Shown here: piece by piece, positions 36,283-45,776 of the stretch
Numbering within the stretch: position 1 is the first letter of the stretch
Layout: each line of letters starts with the position of its first letter
NCBI RefSeq assembly: GCF_003351745.1
Contig: NZ_CP031222.1
Coordinates: 540,207 to 604,206, forward strand
Direction: 5' to 3'
DNA length: 64,000 bases
DNA from: Aquirhabdus parva
GTDB taxonomy: Bacteria; Pseudomonadota; Gammaproteobacteria; Pseudomonadales; Moraxellaceae
Translations under genes and position numbers: made by a program
The notes under the pieces: generated by a model
What the model was told of the DNA's origin: nothing
What the model saw: only the letters and a program-made list of their open reading frames with translations
The model's database searches: none

Positions 36283-37242
36283 GTGAATGCTGAACTTGAT
36301 ACAACTACAACCCTTGCTGGATTGAAGGCAGGACATGCCACAGAGCGTTTTAATACATCGATAGCTTATATTGGCCTCGTCCTGATTTGGTCGACGACGC
36401 CGCTATCAGTTGTACTAAGCCTACGTGAGTTAAACCCAATATGGTCTCTCACGATTCGATTTCTGTTGGCGCTCGCCGTTGCTCGCGGTGTGTTGTGGTT
36501 GCTTAAAGAGCCATTACCTGTGGATAGAGCTGCAATGCGCTGCTATCTAGTAGGAAGCTTTAGCCTGTTTTGGGCCATGCTATTTACTTATCTGGGCGCG
36601 CAATATCTGCCTTCAGGATTAATTTCATTGATCTATGGACTATCGCCCTTGGTGGCGGGTTTCTTTGCCCATGTGGTGTTTAAATCGCAGCGTCTTAACT
36701 TTATTCAGTGGGCGGGGATGTTTATTGCGGTCTTAGGTCTGGCGGGCATTTTTGGTGCGGCAAAAATGCAAGGCAATATCGTCGTTGGTATTATCTATGT
36801 GTTGCTTGGCGTGCTCTGTTATGTCGGTTCAATTTTTTGGCTGCGTTATGAAAATAACCGAGAGGGCGGTGTCAGTCTACACTCTCTGGCTCAAACAACT
36901 GGATCATTGCTTTTGTCAGGCATAGGTCTACTGGTCTTGATTCCGTTTTACTGGGAGCAAAGACCTATGGCAATACCCAGTTGGTTATGTATCAGCGCGA
37001 TACTCTATAGTGCAACGTTTGCATCGGTGCTGGCCATGTTTTGCTATTTCTATTTGGTGAGCCGAGTCAAGCCTGCAACGTTGTCACTGACAACCGTCAT
37101 GACACCTATCCTCGCCATGGGGCTCGGGATGTGGATCAACCATGAGAATCTAACATGGTCGATGCTGACAGGAGCTGCAATTGTATTGGCGGGGTTGTTG
37201 CTCTATTTTGCACCGGACTGGTGGAGGGCGAAGAGCAATTAA
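36283..37242 (+). CDS. EamA/DMT-family transporter
   Basis: The 319-residue inner-membrane protein has ten predicted hydrophobic helices in two EamA halves (about residues 27-160 and 170-315), for example LVLIWSTTPLSVVLSLREL in helix 1 and FIAVLGLAGIFG in the first half. DMT transporters export amino acids, purines or other metabolites; substrate is not readable. The GTG start at 36283 gives a hydrophilic N-terminus of about 25 residues. It has its own leader region with a possible attenuator. Confidence 0.85.
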   Translation: MNAELDTTTTLAGLKAGHATERFNTSIAYIGLVLIWSTTPLSVVLSLRELNPIWSLTIRFLLALAVARGVLWLLKEPLPVDRAAMRCYLVGSFSLFWAMLFTYLGAQYLPSGLISLIYGLSPLVAGFFAHVVFKSQRLNFIQWAGMFIAVLGLAGIFGAAKMQGNIVVGIIYVLLGVLCYVGSIFWLRYENNREGGVSLHSLAQTTGSLLLSGIGLLVLIPFYWEQRPMAIPSWLCISAILYSATFASVLAMFCYFYLVSRVKPATLSLTTVMTPILAMGLGMWINHENLTWSMLTGAAIVLAGLLLYFAPDWWRAKSN

Positions 37243-37296
37243 AGGAATGGCAATTTGCGCATCTAGTTTTAGAACGTCGATGCGCATCTATTGGCA

Positions 37297-37935
37297 TTAC
37301 TCTTCTGCTTTGAATGATTCCGGTAGTTGATACTCTCGTAAACTGGCTTCTTCGATGGTTTTTTGCTGAATACATTCGGCAAGCTTAGAGCGATCATGGG
37401 GATGCAAGCTAATGAAATATGCCCCCGTACGGAACCCTTCCAGATCTTCTTCTTCTGAATAGACGGTACGTGCAGTCGCCGCAAGGTGAAACGCATTGCT
37501 GGGGTGACTGAGCGTTAGGTGAATATGCGAGCCTGGTGGGATGCGCTCACGGGCGTAAAATGACAAACCACTTTCAGAAATGTTGACGCGGGTAGGGCTG
37601 GGCAGTAGGGATTCGACCATACTGTCGTAGAGTGAACCCGTCAGTAGGGCGATTTTCTTATTCATCAGATCAAGTACACGTGCAACCTCAGGCTGCTGCA
37701 CCGCCAGTGCATCCAGCGTCATTTGTTGGACGGTTTCAAGTTCATCCAATTCGGCTAGCAATAGAAAGTAGCGTGGAATTGCGAACTCAGAATCATAAGG
37801 GTCGATCATAGCGCTGGTGCGCGTAATCAATTGATAGTTGATGCGCAACGTATCATTAATGCGTGATAGCAAACGGCGCTCAGTATGCTCTGGGCTTAAG
37901 TTGTCGCCAATGTGATGAGTCGTCGTAGTTTCCAT
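37297..37935 (-). CDS. PilZ-domain protein
   Basis: The 212-residue soluble protein has an N-terminal helical region (about 1-105) and a C-terminal PilZ-like beta barrel (about 105-195) with RVNISESGLSF, matching the (D/N)xSxxG half of the c-di-GMP binding motif, followed by PPGSHIHLTLSHP and RTGAYFISLHPHDRSKL. The first arginine cluster (RxxxR) is reduced to a single Arg in PSPTRVNIS, so c-di-GMP binding is likely altered or absent. It may act in motility or surface regulation, as many PilZ adaptors do; no partner gene is adjacent. Confidence 0.75.
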   Translation of the reverse strand: METTTTHHIGDNLSPEHTERRLLSRINDTLRINYQLITRTSAMIDPYDSEFAIPRYFLLLAELDELETVQQMTLDALAVQQPEVARVLDLMNKKIALLTGSLYDSMVESLLPSPTRVNISESGLSFYARERIPPGSHIHLTLSHPSNAFHLAATARTVYSEEEDLEGFRTGAYFISLHPHDRSKLAECIQQKTIEEASLREYQLPESFKAEE

Positions 37936-38350
37936 ATAACATCCTATTATGCTCTGGCGAATGCAACGCCAATTTTTTTGGTATCCTTACCAATATCAGT
38001 CTGAAGCGATGCTTAATCGCCAGCCTTGTTATTTACAAATTTTGTAATGTTTAAACTAACATATCAAAAGTGAGTAATACATCACTATTATCAAGTTTTT
38101 ACGGACAAATATCAAACATCTTGTCTTCTTATGACCAGCAAATTTACTACACACCGTACGATGGGTGTTGCCCTTATAGTTTCCCATTGATCACGTCATT
38201 TAACAAGATCAACTTATCATCAATCATATGTAATTAATTCATACATATCTAGCATTTTCTATCAGGTATTCTAGCGATGTATTAGAATAAATCATTCTTT
38301 CCCGCGTTTATCTTCGCGTTCATTGTTATTTTGTTTGCTGGAACTTGCGT
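37936..38350. other. Intergenic region between the PilZ gene and lolC
   Basis: About 415 bases with no ORF of note. It is AT-rich, with a nearly palindromic ATGTAATTAATTCAT segment around 38228-38242. Two divergent promoters must lie here; none can be assigned with confidence. Confidence 0.4.
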
Positions 38351-39586
38351 ATGTTCAAACCCGTGTCGTTATTTGTTGGTCTGCGTTACACCCGCGCAAG
38401 GCGGAGCAATAAATTTATTTCCATTACTGCTTTTATTTCGACTATAGGCTTTATGGTGGGTGTTGCTGTTCTCATAACAGTATTGTCTGTTATGAATGGT
38501 TTTGATCGTGAACTAAAAAACCGTATTCTGGGCATGATCCCGCAGGCTACAGTTTCTTCTAATCAAATTATCCCAGATTGGCAGTTACTTGTGGCTAAGG
38601 CTAAACAGCAACCCCATGTGATTGGAGCTGCGCCATTTACGCAAGTTCAGGGCATGTTAACCGCTCAAGGGCAAGTTGCGGGTGTTGTGATCAGTGGAAT
38701 TGAGCCTGATCTTGAAAAGAATGTATCGATCGTTCAAAACCATATGACGGAAGGTTCTTTAGATGCTTTAACCGATGGCAGTTTTGGCATCGTGATCGGC
38801 AAGACTATGGCTGATAACCTAGGCTTAATGAAAGGGGATAAGGTGACATTAGTGTTGCCAGAGGCTACGGCTTCACCTGCTGGGGTTGTGCCGCGATTTA
38901 AACGATTTACGATTGTTGGGATATTTAGCGTCGGTGCAGAAATGGACTCCAGCCTAGGCTACATCGCGCTTAATGATGCCGCAAAATTATTGCGTTTGCC
39001 TGATGGTGCGCAAGGCGTGCGTTTGAAGTTAGATGACCTTTTTTCAGCCCGTGAAATCTCTAATGATTTTGCGCGAGAACTTCCAAGCGGATTTTATGCC
39101 TCCGATTGGACTCAAACACAGGGAAATTTGTTCTCAGCAATACAGATGGAAAGGACAATGCTGGGACTCATTCTCTCTTTAATTATTTTGGTTGCGGCGC
39201 TAAATATTTTTTCCAGCTTAGTCATGGTTGTGAATGATAAAAAGGCTGATATTGCTATTCTGCGAACATTAGGAGCCTCACCAAAAACAATAACACGAAT
39301 TTTTGTCGTTCAAGGCCTTGTGATCGGTGCTGTCGGAACCTTTTCTGGGACTCTACTTGGCATTGGTATTGCGCTAGGCATTAGTCCATTTTTAACTTGG
39401 CTTAATAACTTTTTTGGATTGCATCTACTCGATGCGTATTTTGTCAACTATCTGCCTTCAGAGTTACGTTGGACGAATGTTGCCCTTATTGTCGGCATTT
39501 CTTTAGTGCTCAGTTTCATCGCAACCATTTATCCAGCACTGCGTGCGGCTCGTATCCAACCTGCTGAGGCGCTGCGTTATGAGTAG
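38351..39586 (+). CDS. lolC: Lipoprotein-releasing ABC transporter permease (LolC/E/F)
   Basis: The 411-residue inner-membrane protein extracts outer-membrane lipoproteins and passes them to LolA. It has the MacB-like topology: TM1 near residues 22-50 (FISITAFISTIGFMVGVAVLITVLSVMNGFDREL), a large periplasmic domain (about 50-265), and three C-terminal helices, with the Lol coupling region DIAILRTLGASPKTITRIF. ATG 38351 is preferred over the TTG two codons upstream. Only one permease gene is present beside lolD, so the complex may be a LolF-type homodimer unless another permease gene lies elsewhere. Confidence 0.93.
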   Translation: MFKPVSLFVGLRYTRARRSNKFISITAFISTIGFMVGVAVLITVLSVMNGFDRELKNRILGMIPQATVSSNQIIPDWQLLVAKAKQQPHVIGAAPFTQVQGMLTAQGQVAGVVISGIEPDLEKNVSIVQNHMTEGSLDALTDGSFGIVIGKTMADNLGLMKGDKVTLVLPEATASPAGVVPRFKRFTIVGIFSVGAEMDSSLGYIALNDAAKLLRLPDGAQGVRLKLDDLFSAREISNDFARELPSGFYASDWTQTQGNLFSAIQMERTMLGLILSLIILVAALNIFSSLVMVVNDKKADIAILRTLGASPKTITRIFVVQGLVIGAVGTFSGTLLGIGIALGISPFLTWLNNFFGLHLLDAYFVNYLPSELRWTNVALIVGISLVLSFIATIYPALRAARIQPAEALRYE

Positions 39587-40331
39587 TTTAATCGGCAATG
39601 CTCAGCAAAATAATGAATCCAAGGTGAATGATTTGACTGTGAATCAACAAAGTAGTTTACCCGTTCTCGCTGCATCCAAACTGTCCAAGACCTTCAATGA
39701 AGGCAAAAATAGTGTGACAGTTCTGCACGGTCTAGATTTATCCGTTCAGGCGGGGGAGTTCGTTTCGATCATTGGTTCCAGTGGTTCTGGCAAGAGCACG
39801 CTCCTACATCTGCTAGGCGGTCTAGATTTGCCAACTTCTGGCGAAGTGCGTGTGCATGGTGAGCTCCTCTCCGCCATGAATGAAACTAAACGGGGTGATG
39901 TGCGCAACAAGTCTTTGGGCTTTGTCTATCAGTTTCATCATCTGCTGGGTGAGTTTGACGCTGTTGAAAATGTCGCGATGCCGCTGCTATTTCGGCGAGA
40001 TGTGCATGTGGATGAGGCGCGTAGTCAGGCGATCGAGTTATTGAAGAAAGTTGGTCTTGGTCATCGTTTGGATCACAAACCGGGCGAGCTCTCAGGTGGT
40101 GAGCGTCAACGTGTGGCTCTGGCACGTGCGCTGGTTACTCGTCCTTCGGTGGTTCTGGCAGATGAGCCCACTGGGAATCTAGATCGTAAAACTGCAACGG
40201 ATATTCTGGCTTTGCTGGGCGATCTACGCCGAGATTTAGGCATGGCCTTGTTGGTGGTGACTCATGATGAGTCGTTGGCAGGTGCTGCGGATCGTATTAT
40301 GCATATGCAGGATGGGCGCTGGTTAAGCTAA
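39579..40331 (+). CDS. lolD: Lipoprotein-releasing ABC transporter ATPase
   Basis: The roughly 250-residue ATP-binding subunit powers lipoprotein release. It shows Walker A GSSGSGKST near residue 64, the Q-loop, the LolD-type signature LSGGERQRVALARAL near 168, Walker B VVLADEPTGNLD near 190 and the H-loop VTHDE. An N-terminal extension of about 25 residues precedes the fold. ATG 39579 overlaps the lolC stop (ATGAGTAG), so the genes are translationally coupled. Confidence 0.95.
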   Translation: MSSLIGNAQQNNESKVNDLTVNQQSSLPVLAASKLSKTFNEGKNSVTVLHGLDLSVQAGEFVSIIGSSGSGKSTLLHLLGGLDLPTSGEVRVHGELLSAMNETKRGDVRNKSLGFVYQFHHLLGEFDAVENVAMPLLFRRDVHVDEARSQAIELLKKVGLGHRLDHKPGELSGGERQRVALARALVTRPSVVLADEPTGNLDRKTATDILALLGDLRRDLGMALLVVTHDESLAGAADRIMHMQDGRWLS

Positions 40332-40345
40332 CGTATGCTTGATAT

Positions 40346-40377
40346 AAAAAAGAGCTGCAGGTGCAGCTCTTTTTTTA
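40346..40377. terminator. Bidirectional terminator, lolD / DUF2062 gene
   Basis: AAAAAAGAGCTGC pairs with GCAGCTCTTTTTTT across a four-base loop between convergent genes. Confidence 0.93.
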
Positions 40378-40956
40378 TGATTTTTCCTGATCTTGGCGAT
40401 ATTGTTTACGCTGAATTTGACGCTCGCGTAAGTCTCGAACCACATGCCAGCGCCACAATAGCTTTACCAGAATATTCCCGATCGCTCCCAATACGACGGC
40501 TTCAATCAATAAACCGACTAGCAGTGCGCCGAGATTGAAGTGATATTGCGTGGGAACCGCACTTGCAGAGTCCCCGAAGAGGCTGGTGGTCAACTGAATG
40601 ATGATGTGTTTAATCTGCGTGATGTCCAGCATGGGCACACCAAAAATCAATGAGCCGATACAATAGCTGGAATAGAGAATCGGCAGCATAGTAAAGGGAT
40701 TAGATATCCAGGTCAGCGCAATTGAAAGCGGCAGATTCACACGGAATAATATCGCACACGCCGCAGCAATCAGCATTTGTGAGGGGAGAGGAATCCATGC
40801 ACACACAATGCCCCAAAACATCGCCCCTGAAATGGATCGGCGATTAATGTGCCATAAATTTGGGTCAGTAATTCTAGAGCCAAGTCGATGTATGCCGGGA
40901 AGCGCTGCGATTCGTTCAGGGGTAGGAATATAACGTCGGATAAATTTTTTGGGCAT
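40375..40956 (-). CDS. DUF2062 membrane protein
   Basis: The 193-residue protein has the DUF2062 pattern: a basic N-terminus (MPKKFIRRYIPTPERI), then NRRSISGAMFWGIVCAWIPLPSQM, followed by hydrophobic helices and the TWISNPFTMLPILYSSYCIGS segment near residue 105. A final helix near 150-170 precedes a strongly charged Arg/Gln-rich tail. The family is often found beside comEC, as here, where the genes diverge; function is unknown. Confidence 0.85.
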   Translation of the reverse strand: MPKKFIRRYIPTPERIAALPGIHRLGSRITDPNLWHINRRSISGAMFWGIVCAWIPLPSQMLIAAACAILFRVNLPLSIALTWISNPFTMLPILYSSYCIGSLIFGVPMLDITQIKHIIIQLTTSLFGDSASAVPTQYHFNLGALLVGLLIEAVVLGAIGNILVKLLWRWHVVRDLRERQIQRKQYRQDQEKS

Positions 40957-41118
40957 GTGACTCTTGGTTCTAGGAGATTTGCGATAATCTGGTTTATGCT
41001 GAAGTTATCAGGCAAGACCTCTTCAACGGCGTCATCAATTGTTCTATAAGTACCATAACAAATATCAGTACACTTTATGATGACTTTTTATTAAAGGATG
41101 CGTTGAACGATCGATATT

Positions 41119-43509
41119 ATGGATGAAAAACAGGCAATTGATGTCGTTCAACTGAATCTATTCGTTTTTATTTTAGTTGCTTTCGTCTTGGGTGTCATGA
41201 CAGCAACCGTATACCCGACCGCCAGTTCTGTATGGATTTGGTCAGGTCTTCTCGCTGTCCCCGCCCTATTTTTGACCCGTTATGATCGTAAGCGATCATT
41301 ATTGTTCTGTACACTCTCTATCGCTGCGACGTTTGGTTTTGGTCTCGGCTATGCCCAGCTTACCCTAGAAACTGCATTAGACGATCGACTGAAAACACCG
41401 CAAACCATTGAAACGGTTGTTCGTGTCATCGGCATCAGTGATGGTGTGGATGAGAACTGGCGACAAGTGGTGGAGGTCATTGATCCATTACCTAATATTC
41501 CTAAACGCTGGTTACTGTACCCTAAGTTTGCTATTTCCAGTGAACAACGACGCCCCATCGCAAATTTACAAGCAGGTGAGCTTTGGCGTGTCAGAGTCAA
41601 GCTTACTCCACCTCATGGAATTGCATCTCCTGCAGCATTTGATCAGGAGCAATGGCTACTCACTGAGCATGTTGGTGCAACGGGGTCATTGGAGTCAGCA
41701 ACGCTCACCAACCCCGAAGCAGGTGGCTTACGATTGCCTTTGGATCGAATTGATCGATTGCGAGAGCATTTGCGCGATCATTTATCTCTGCTGGACTCAC
41801 CCGCTCGGGCGGTGTTACTCGCACTGTTGACGGGTGATCGTGCTTTAATTGATCCTGATTTGCGTCAGCTTTATCAGCAGGCGGGGATTAGTCATCTGAT
41901 GGCCATCTCTGGCCCCCATGTCGTGCTCGCAGCGTTGATGATGGCGTGGCTGATACAGAGTATTTTGAATATTCGCCCATTACTTTACTTAAAAGTGCCT
42001 CGCAGTATCTTGCTTATCCCTGTTGTGGTTACTGTGGTTGTGCTCTATGCCCTTCTGGCAGGCTGGGGAGTCCCTGCCCAAAGAACCGTATTGATGGTTT
42101 GTATTGCAAGTGGTTTAGCGCTGTTTCGTAAGCGCTGGTCGACCGTTTATATATTAATGATCGCTTTGGCTCTGACGCTATTGCTTGACCCATTGGCGAT
42201 TTACCAAAGTGGCTTATGGTTGTCCTTTGTCGCAACCGGGATTTTAATCAGTTGGGTCCAGCAGCCGATTGTTGTTGGTCATCGCTGGCAGCGTGCTTTG
42301 CAACATGTAAAAGGTTTAGTGAAGTTGCAAACTGCGATGTTTATCTTACTGATCCCTGTGACGCTCGCATTTTTTCATCAGATTCCGGTGCTTTCTATAC
42401 TGGTGAATTTGATTGCGATTCCGCTGATTGGCTTATTGATTGTTCCATTGGCCTTTATGGCCTTGTTCATTCTGCCTGTATGGTCAGGACTTGCCGATGC
42501 GATATGGATTTTGGCGGCGTGGCTGTTAGAGCAGTTGCATGCAGTGCTGTTGATACTGCCTGTGAAGGTTCTTTCTCTGACACTCACGCCGATCGGACTT
42601 GCAGCACTAGCGGTGGTGATGCTGATTGTATTGATGCCGCGCGGAAGTATACCGCGAGGATTGGTTTTGCCTTGTCTTGCCATTTGTTTGCTGCCGATGT
42701 GGATGAGTCGGCCACTTTTTGGTCTCCAACATGATGCACCAGTGAGGGTGCAAGTACTAGATGTGGGGCAGGGTTTGGCGGTGCTGATTCAAACTCAGAA
42801 CCATGCCATGTTATTTGATACGGGTGCCAAACGTGCTGAAGCGCGGGAAGGGATGGGGGAGCGTGTGGTACTTCCGGCTTTATCTGCTGCGGGACTTTTT
42901 CACCTTAATCAGATCATGATTAGCCATCCTGACTATGAGCACAATGGCGGTTTGGCTGCTATTCTTGCGAAGTTGCCTGTAGACCATGTCATCAGTAGTA
43001 AAGCCTTACTCACTGTACCTACCGAGCTATGTCAGAGTGGTCAGCATTGGCAGTGGGATGGGGTGGATTTTGACGTTCTGGCACCCTGGCCGGATTGGAA
43101 TGTGATTGACGACAAAGACCGAAGCTGTGTGCTAAAGATTACAACTCCGTCGATGCAAAATCATCGGGCATCAATGCTCTTGATGGGCGATGCTGGCTTT
43201 GATGTAGAGTCCAGATTAATCGCGGAGAATGCTCCTGTAGCTGCCGATGTCTTATTGTTAGGTGATCATGGCTCAAATCAAGCCAGTTCAGAAGCATTTA
43301 TCAATGCGGTTGCCCCAAAGCTTGCCGTGTATTCCTCAGGAGCCTTCAGTAAAAAGTACCCTTCGGATCTGGCCATCGCCCGACTCAAAGCAAAAAATGT
43401 TGCAGTGGAATCTACCGTGACAGGAGGAACGCTGACCATTGACCTAGGCGGTCAAGACCATTTCGACCTTTCACGCTATCGAGATCAGTACACCTGGTTA
43501 AAGCATTGA
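41119..43509 (+). CDS. comEC: DNA internalization channel ComEC/Rec2
   Basis: The 796-residue polytopic protein takes single-stranded DNA across the inner membrane during natural transformation. It has an N-terminal DUF4131-like section (about 10-200), the Competence membrane domain (about 225-520, with LLALLTGDRALIDPDLRQLY and AISGPHVVLAALMM) and a C-terminal metallo-beta-lactamase-like domain (about 540-785) with LDVGQGLAVLI, LFDTG and SHPDYEHNGG. The last motif has Glu where the usual SHxDxDHxGG has its second Asp. The complete frame implies that this organism can be naturally competent. Confidence 0.93.
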   Translation: MDEKQAIDVVQLNLFVFILVAFVLGVMTATVYPTASSVWIWSGLLAVPALFLTRYDRKRSLLFCTLSIAATFGFGLGYAQLTLETALDDRLKTPQTIETVVRVIGISDGVDENWRQVVEVIDPLPNIPKRWLLYPKFAISSEQRRPIANLQAGELWRVRVKLTPPHGIASPAAFDQEQWLLTEHVGATGSLESATLTNPEAGGLRLPLDRIDRLREHLRDHLSLLDSPARAVLLALLTGDRALIDPDLRQLYQQAGISHLMAISGPHVVLAALMMAWLIQSILNIRPLLYLKVPRSILLIPVVVTVVVLYALLAGWGVPAQRTVLMVCIASGLALFRKRWSTVYILMIALALTLLLDPLAIYQSGLWLSFVATGILISWVQQPIVVGHRWQRALQHVKGLVKLQTAMFILLIPVTLAFFHQIPVLSILVNLIAIPLIGLLIVPLAFMALFILPVWSGLADAIWILAAWLLEQLHAVLLILPVKVLSLTLTPIGLAALAVVMLIVLMPRGSIPRGLVLPCLAICLLPMWMSRPLFGLQHDAPVRVQVLDVGQGLAVLIQTQNHAMLFDTGAKRAEAREGMGERVVLPALSAAGLFHLNQIMISHPDYEHNGGLAAILAKLPVDHVISSKALLTVPTELCQSGQHWQWDGVDFDVLAPWPDWNVIDDKDRSCVLKITTPSMQNHRASMLLMGDAGFDVESRLIAENAPVAADVLLLGDHGSNQASSEAFINAVAPKLAVYSSGAFSKKYPSDLAIARLKAKNVAVESTVTGGTLTIDLGGQDHFDLSRYRDQYTWLKH

Positions 43510-43524
43510 TTCCAAAATTTGGAT

Positions 43525-44466
43525 TTAAACAGATGCTTTATCAATCAGGATTTGACGGACTTCCGCATCAGTTTTTTGGTAAATTCCTGCAAAATGCGGT
43601 GCATCTTTAAAGCGCTTATACGCCCACTGATACTGGACTGGATCACGTCGGATGAGACTTTCCACAGCGTGATTCAGTGTATCTACTGAGGTTTGTAAAT
43701 CGGGACTGCGGATCGAGTCGGGTAGGTTCTCAAAGTAAATATCAAAGCCATCACCATCCTCGCAGCGGACACAAGACATCATGACGACGCCGCAGCCTGT
43801 CTTTTGGGCTAAACGTGAGACCAAGGTGGTCGTCAGAACTAGATGACCAAAGAATTTTGAGAGAATGCCACCCGACTCATCCGGGACATGATCTGGCAGA
43901 ATTGCACTAAAGCCACCTTGTTTTAAGGTGCGAAATAGAGCGCGTACGCCACGTTCATCGGTCGGAACCAATGTTGCCTGCAAGCGACTACGCGCCGCTA
44001 ATACAAAAGCATCCAGCGAAGGATCATCCGCAGGTTTGTACATGATGGTTGGGGCGGTATGCTGATTCACCCAAGGATTCATCATCTCCCAAGTCCCAAA
44101 GTGTGGGATAACCCCAATCAACCCTTTGGGATTTTTTAATCCCTCTAAAAAGATTTCTTCACCATGTACAGTTCTGATTTGACTCACACTGAACTCAGGC
44201 GGATTGCCCCAGCTCTTAATGAACTCCAGCATACTCATGGCTTGTGAGCGCAGTGATGCAGCCGCGAGCGCAAGTCGTTCTTGCTCGGATTTCTCTGGGA
44301 AGGCGATGAGCAGGTTGCGACGGACAGTCCAGACTACACCTTTATTGGGGAACCACATGGCAATACCTGCAACGCCACGTGCAAAAGCTTGTAATGATCC
44401 GATGGAAAGCCATGCGAAAAACTTTAAAATAAACAGCAGCGGAGTTTGGCGTTCTTTGCTAGTCAT
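43525..44466 (-). CDS. Lysophospholipid/lipid A-type acyltransferase (LpxL/HtrB family)
   Basis: The 313-residue protein has an N-terminal membrane anchor (about residues 8-35) and the LpxL/HtrB/MsbB acyltransferase domain. The catalytic HxxxxD/E signature is HFGTWE near residue 122, followed by MYKPADDPSLDAFVLAAR and ILPDHVPDESGGI near 195. Members add secondary acyl chains to lipid A or related lipids. Which acyl chain or position is not readable. It is convergent with comEC (15-base gap). Confidence 0.87.
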   Translation of the reverse strand: MTSKERQTPLLFILKFFAWLSIGSLQAFARGVAGIAMWFPNKGVVWTVRRNLLIAFPEKSEQERLALAAASLRSQAMSMLEFIKSWGNPPEFSVSQIRTVHGEEIFLEGLKNPKGLIGVIPHFGTWEMMNPWVNQHTAPTIMYKPADDPSLDAFVLAARSRLQATLVPTDERGVRALFRTLKQGGFSAILPDHVPDESGGILSKFFGHLVLTTTLVSRLAQKTGCGVVMMSCVRCEDGDGFDIYFENLPDSIRSPDLQTSVDTLNHAVESLIRRDPVQYQWAYKRFKDAPHFAGIYQKTDAEVRQILIDKASV

Positions 44467-44750
44467 AACATTGGCTTTTATATAATGGTTTATTTATTTC
44501 AGCGTGACTCATTTTAAAGGAGTCTGGATTTAAGGGTCAACTTTGTGTGCCTAGCGCATTATAAAAATATCTTAAAAACAGAACTTAACACATCTAAGGT
44601 ATTCATACCTTTAAACCATTCAATAAAATATACGCAGGCAATTATTTAACCGCATGAGTAACCGGATCGGCATAGACATTTCCTTGCATTTATAGCAAGG
44701 TATGGCTAATGTTTGATATCGCGCTCATCGCATCATAAAAAGGTTGTTTC
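44467..44750. promoter_or_regulatory. Divergent control region with two short palindromes
   Basis: No gene is seen between the acyltransferase and sppA. Two inverted repeats stand out: AAGGTATtcATACCTT at 44596-44611 and CCTTGC...GCAAGG at 44682-44700. Either might be an operator; no regulator is identified. Confidence 0.4.
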
Positions 44751-45776
44751 ATGTCTAGTTGGCCACCGAATCCGAATACTCCGCAGCAAACCCCAGATCC
44801 ACAACCACCCCATCCGCAGCTTGCGGGTCAAGAGTGGCGAATTTTGGAAAAGACGCTTCTGGCATCGATTGAAGAGCAGCGCCGTGCTAGACGCTGGAGT
44901 ATCTTTTTCAAACTGACGACCTTCTTTTTCTTTCTGCTGTTCTTTTTTGCTTTGGCGAAGAGCTGTGGCAAGGAAGAGAATATTGCTGTTAACACCAGCC
45001 CACATTTGGGTATTGTCGATATTACGGGTGAAATCGGTGAGGGCAAGCCAGCCAACAGTGATGACATCATTACCGCACTGAATGCTGCGTTTGATGCTTC
45101 ACAAAGCAAAGCCATCGTTTTGAATATCAATTCACCTGGTGGTTCACCTGTTGAATCCGATCAAATCTGGCAAGAGATTCGTCGCTTGCGTGAGTTGCAT
45201 AAAGACAAGAAAGTCTACGCAGTGATTGGTGATATGGGCGCCTCTGGTGCGTACTACATCGCTTCTGCAGCGGATGAAATCTATGTCAATCCATCAAGCC
45301 TCGTTGGCTCAATCGGTGTGATTATGCCGAACTATGGCGTAACAGGCTTGGCTCAGAAACTGGGTGTTGAAGATAGGACCATGACCGCTGGCGCGCACAA
45401 GAATATCTTGAGCATGACCAAACCGCTTGATCCTTTTGAAAAAGCACATGTGCAAGGTGTACTGGATAATGTGCATCAGCATTTCATCGCTGCGGTGAAA
45501 GAGGGCCGTGGTAAGCGCTTGAAAGAAGATGCCAATACCTTCTCTGGTTTGTTTTGGAGTGGTGAGCAGGCGATTAATTTGGGCTTAGCAGATAAAGCGG
45601 GTAGTGTTGATAGCTTGAAACGTGAATTGAAGCTTAAAGATACTGCTGACTATAGTGTAGACCGCAGCTCTCTTGAAAAAATCATGGGACGTTTAGGGAC
45701 TACCTTGGGCTTAGGTATCGGTGCATCATTGAAGTCATCAGTCAGTGACATGAACGCGCAAGCATCGCTGAAATGA
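44751..45776 (+). CDS. sppA: Signal peptide peptidase SppA-type serine protease (S49)
   Basis: The 341-residue inner-membrane protease degrades cleaved signal peptides. It has a Pro-rich cytosolic N-terminus (residues 1-30), one transmembrane helix near 48-70 (FFKLTTFFFFLLFFFALAKS), and a single S49 domain (about 85-300). The nucleophile lies in GDMGASGAYYIAS and the catalytic Lys is probably in TAGAHKNILS, the Ser/Lys dyad layout. It is the short single-domain form (about half the size of E. coli SppA). ATGA overlap couples it to the hydrolase gene. Confidence 0.9.
   Translation: MSSWPPNPNTPQQTPDPQPPHPQLAGQEWRILEKTLLASIEEQRRARRWSIFFKLTTFFFFLLFFFALAKSCGKEENIAVNTSPHLGIVDITGEIGEGKPANSDDIITALNAAFDASQSKAIVLNINSPGGSPVESDQIWQEIRRLRELHKDKKVYAVIGDMGASGAYYIASAADEIYVNPSSLVGSIGVIMPNYGVTGLAQKLGVEDRTMTAGAHKNILSMTKPLDPFEKAHVQGVLDNVHQHFIAAVKEGRGKRLKEDANTFSGLFWSGEQAINLGLADKAGSVDSLKRELKLKDTADYSVDRSSLEKIMGRLGTTLGLGIGASLKSSVSDMNAQASLK

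Noticed and set aside
42216-42734. 172-residue plus-strand ORF within comEC
   Set aside because: Cys-rich random-looking shadow of the ComEC membrane domain in another frame.
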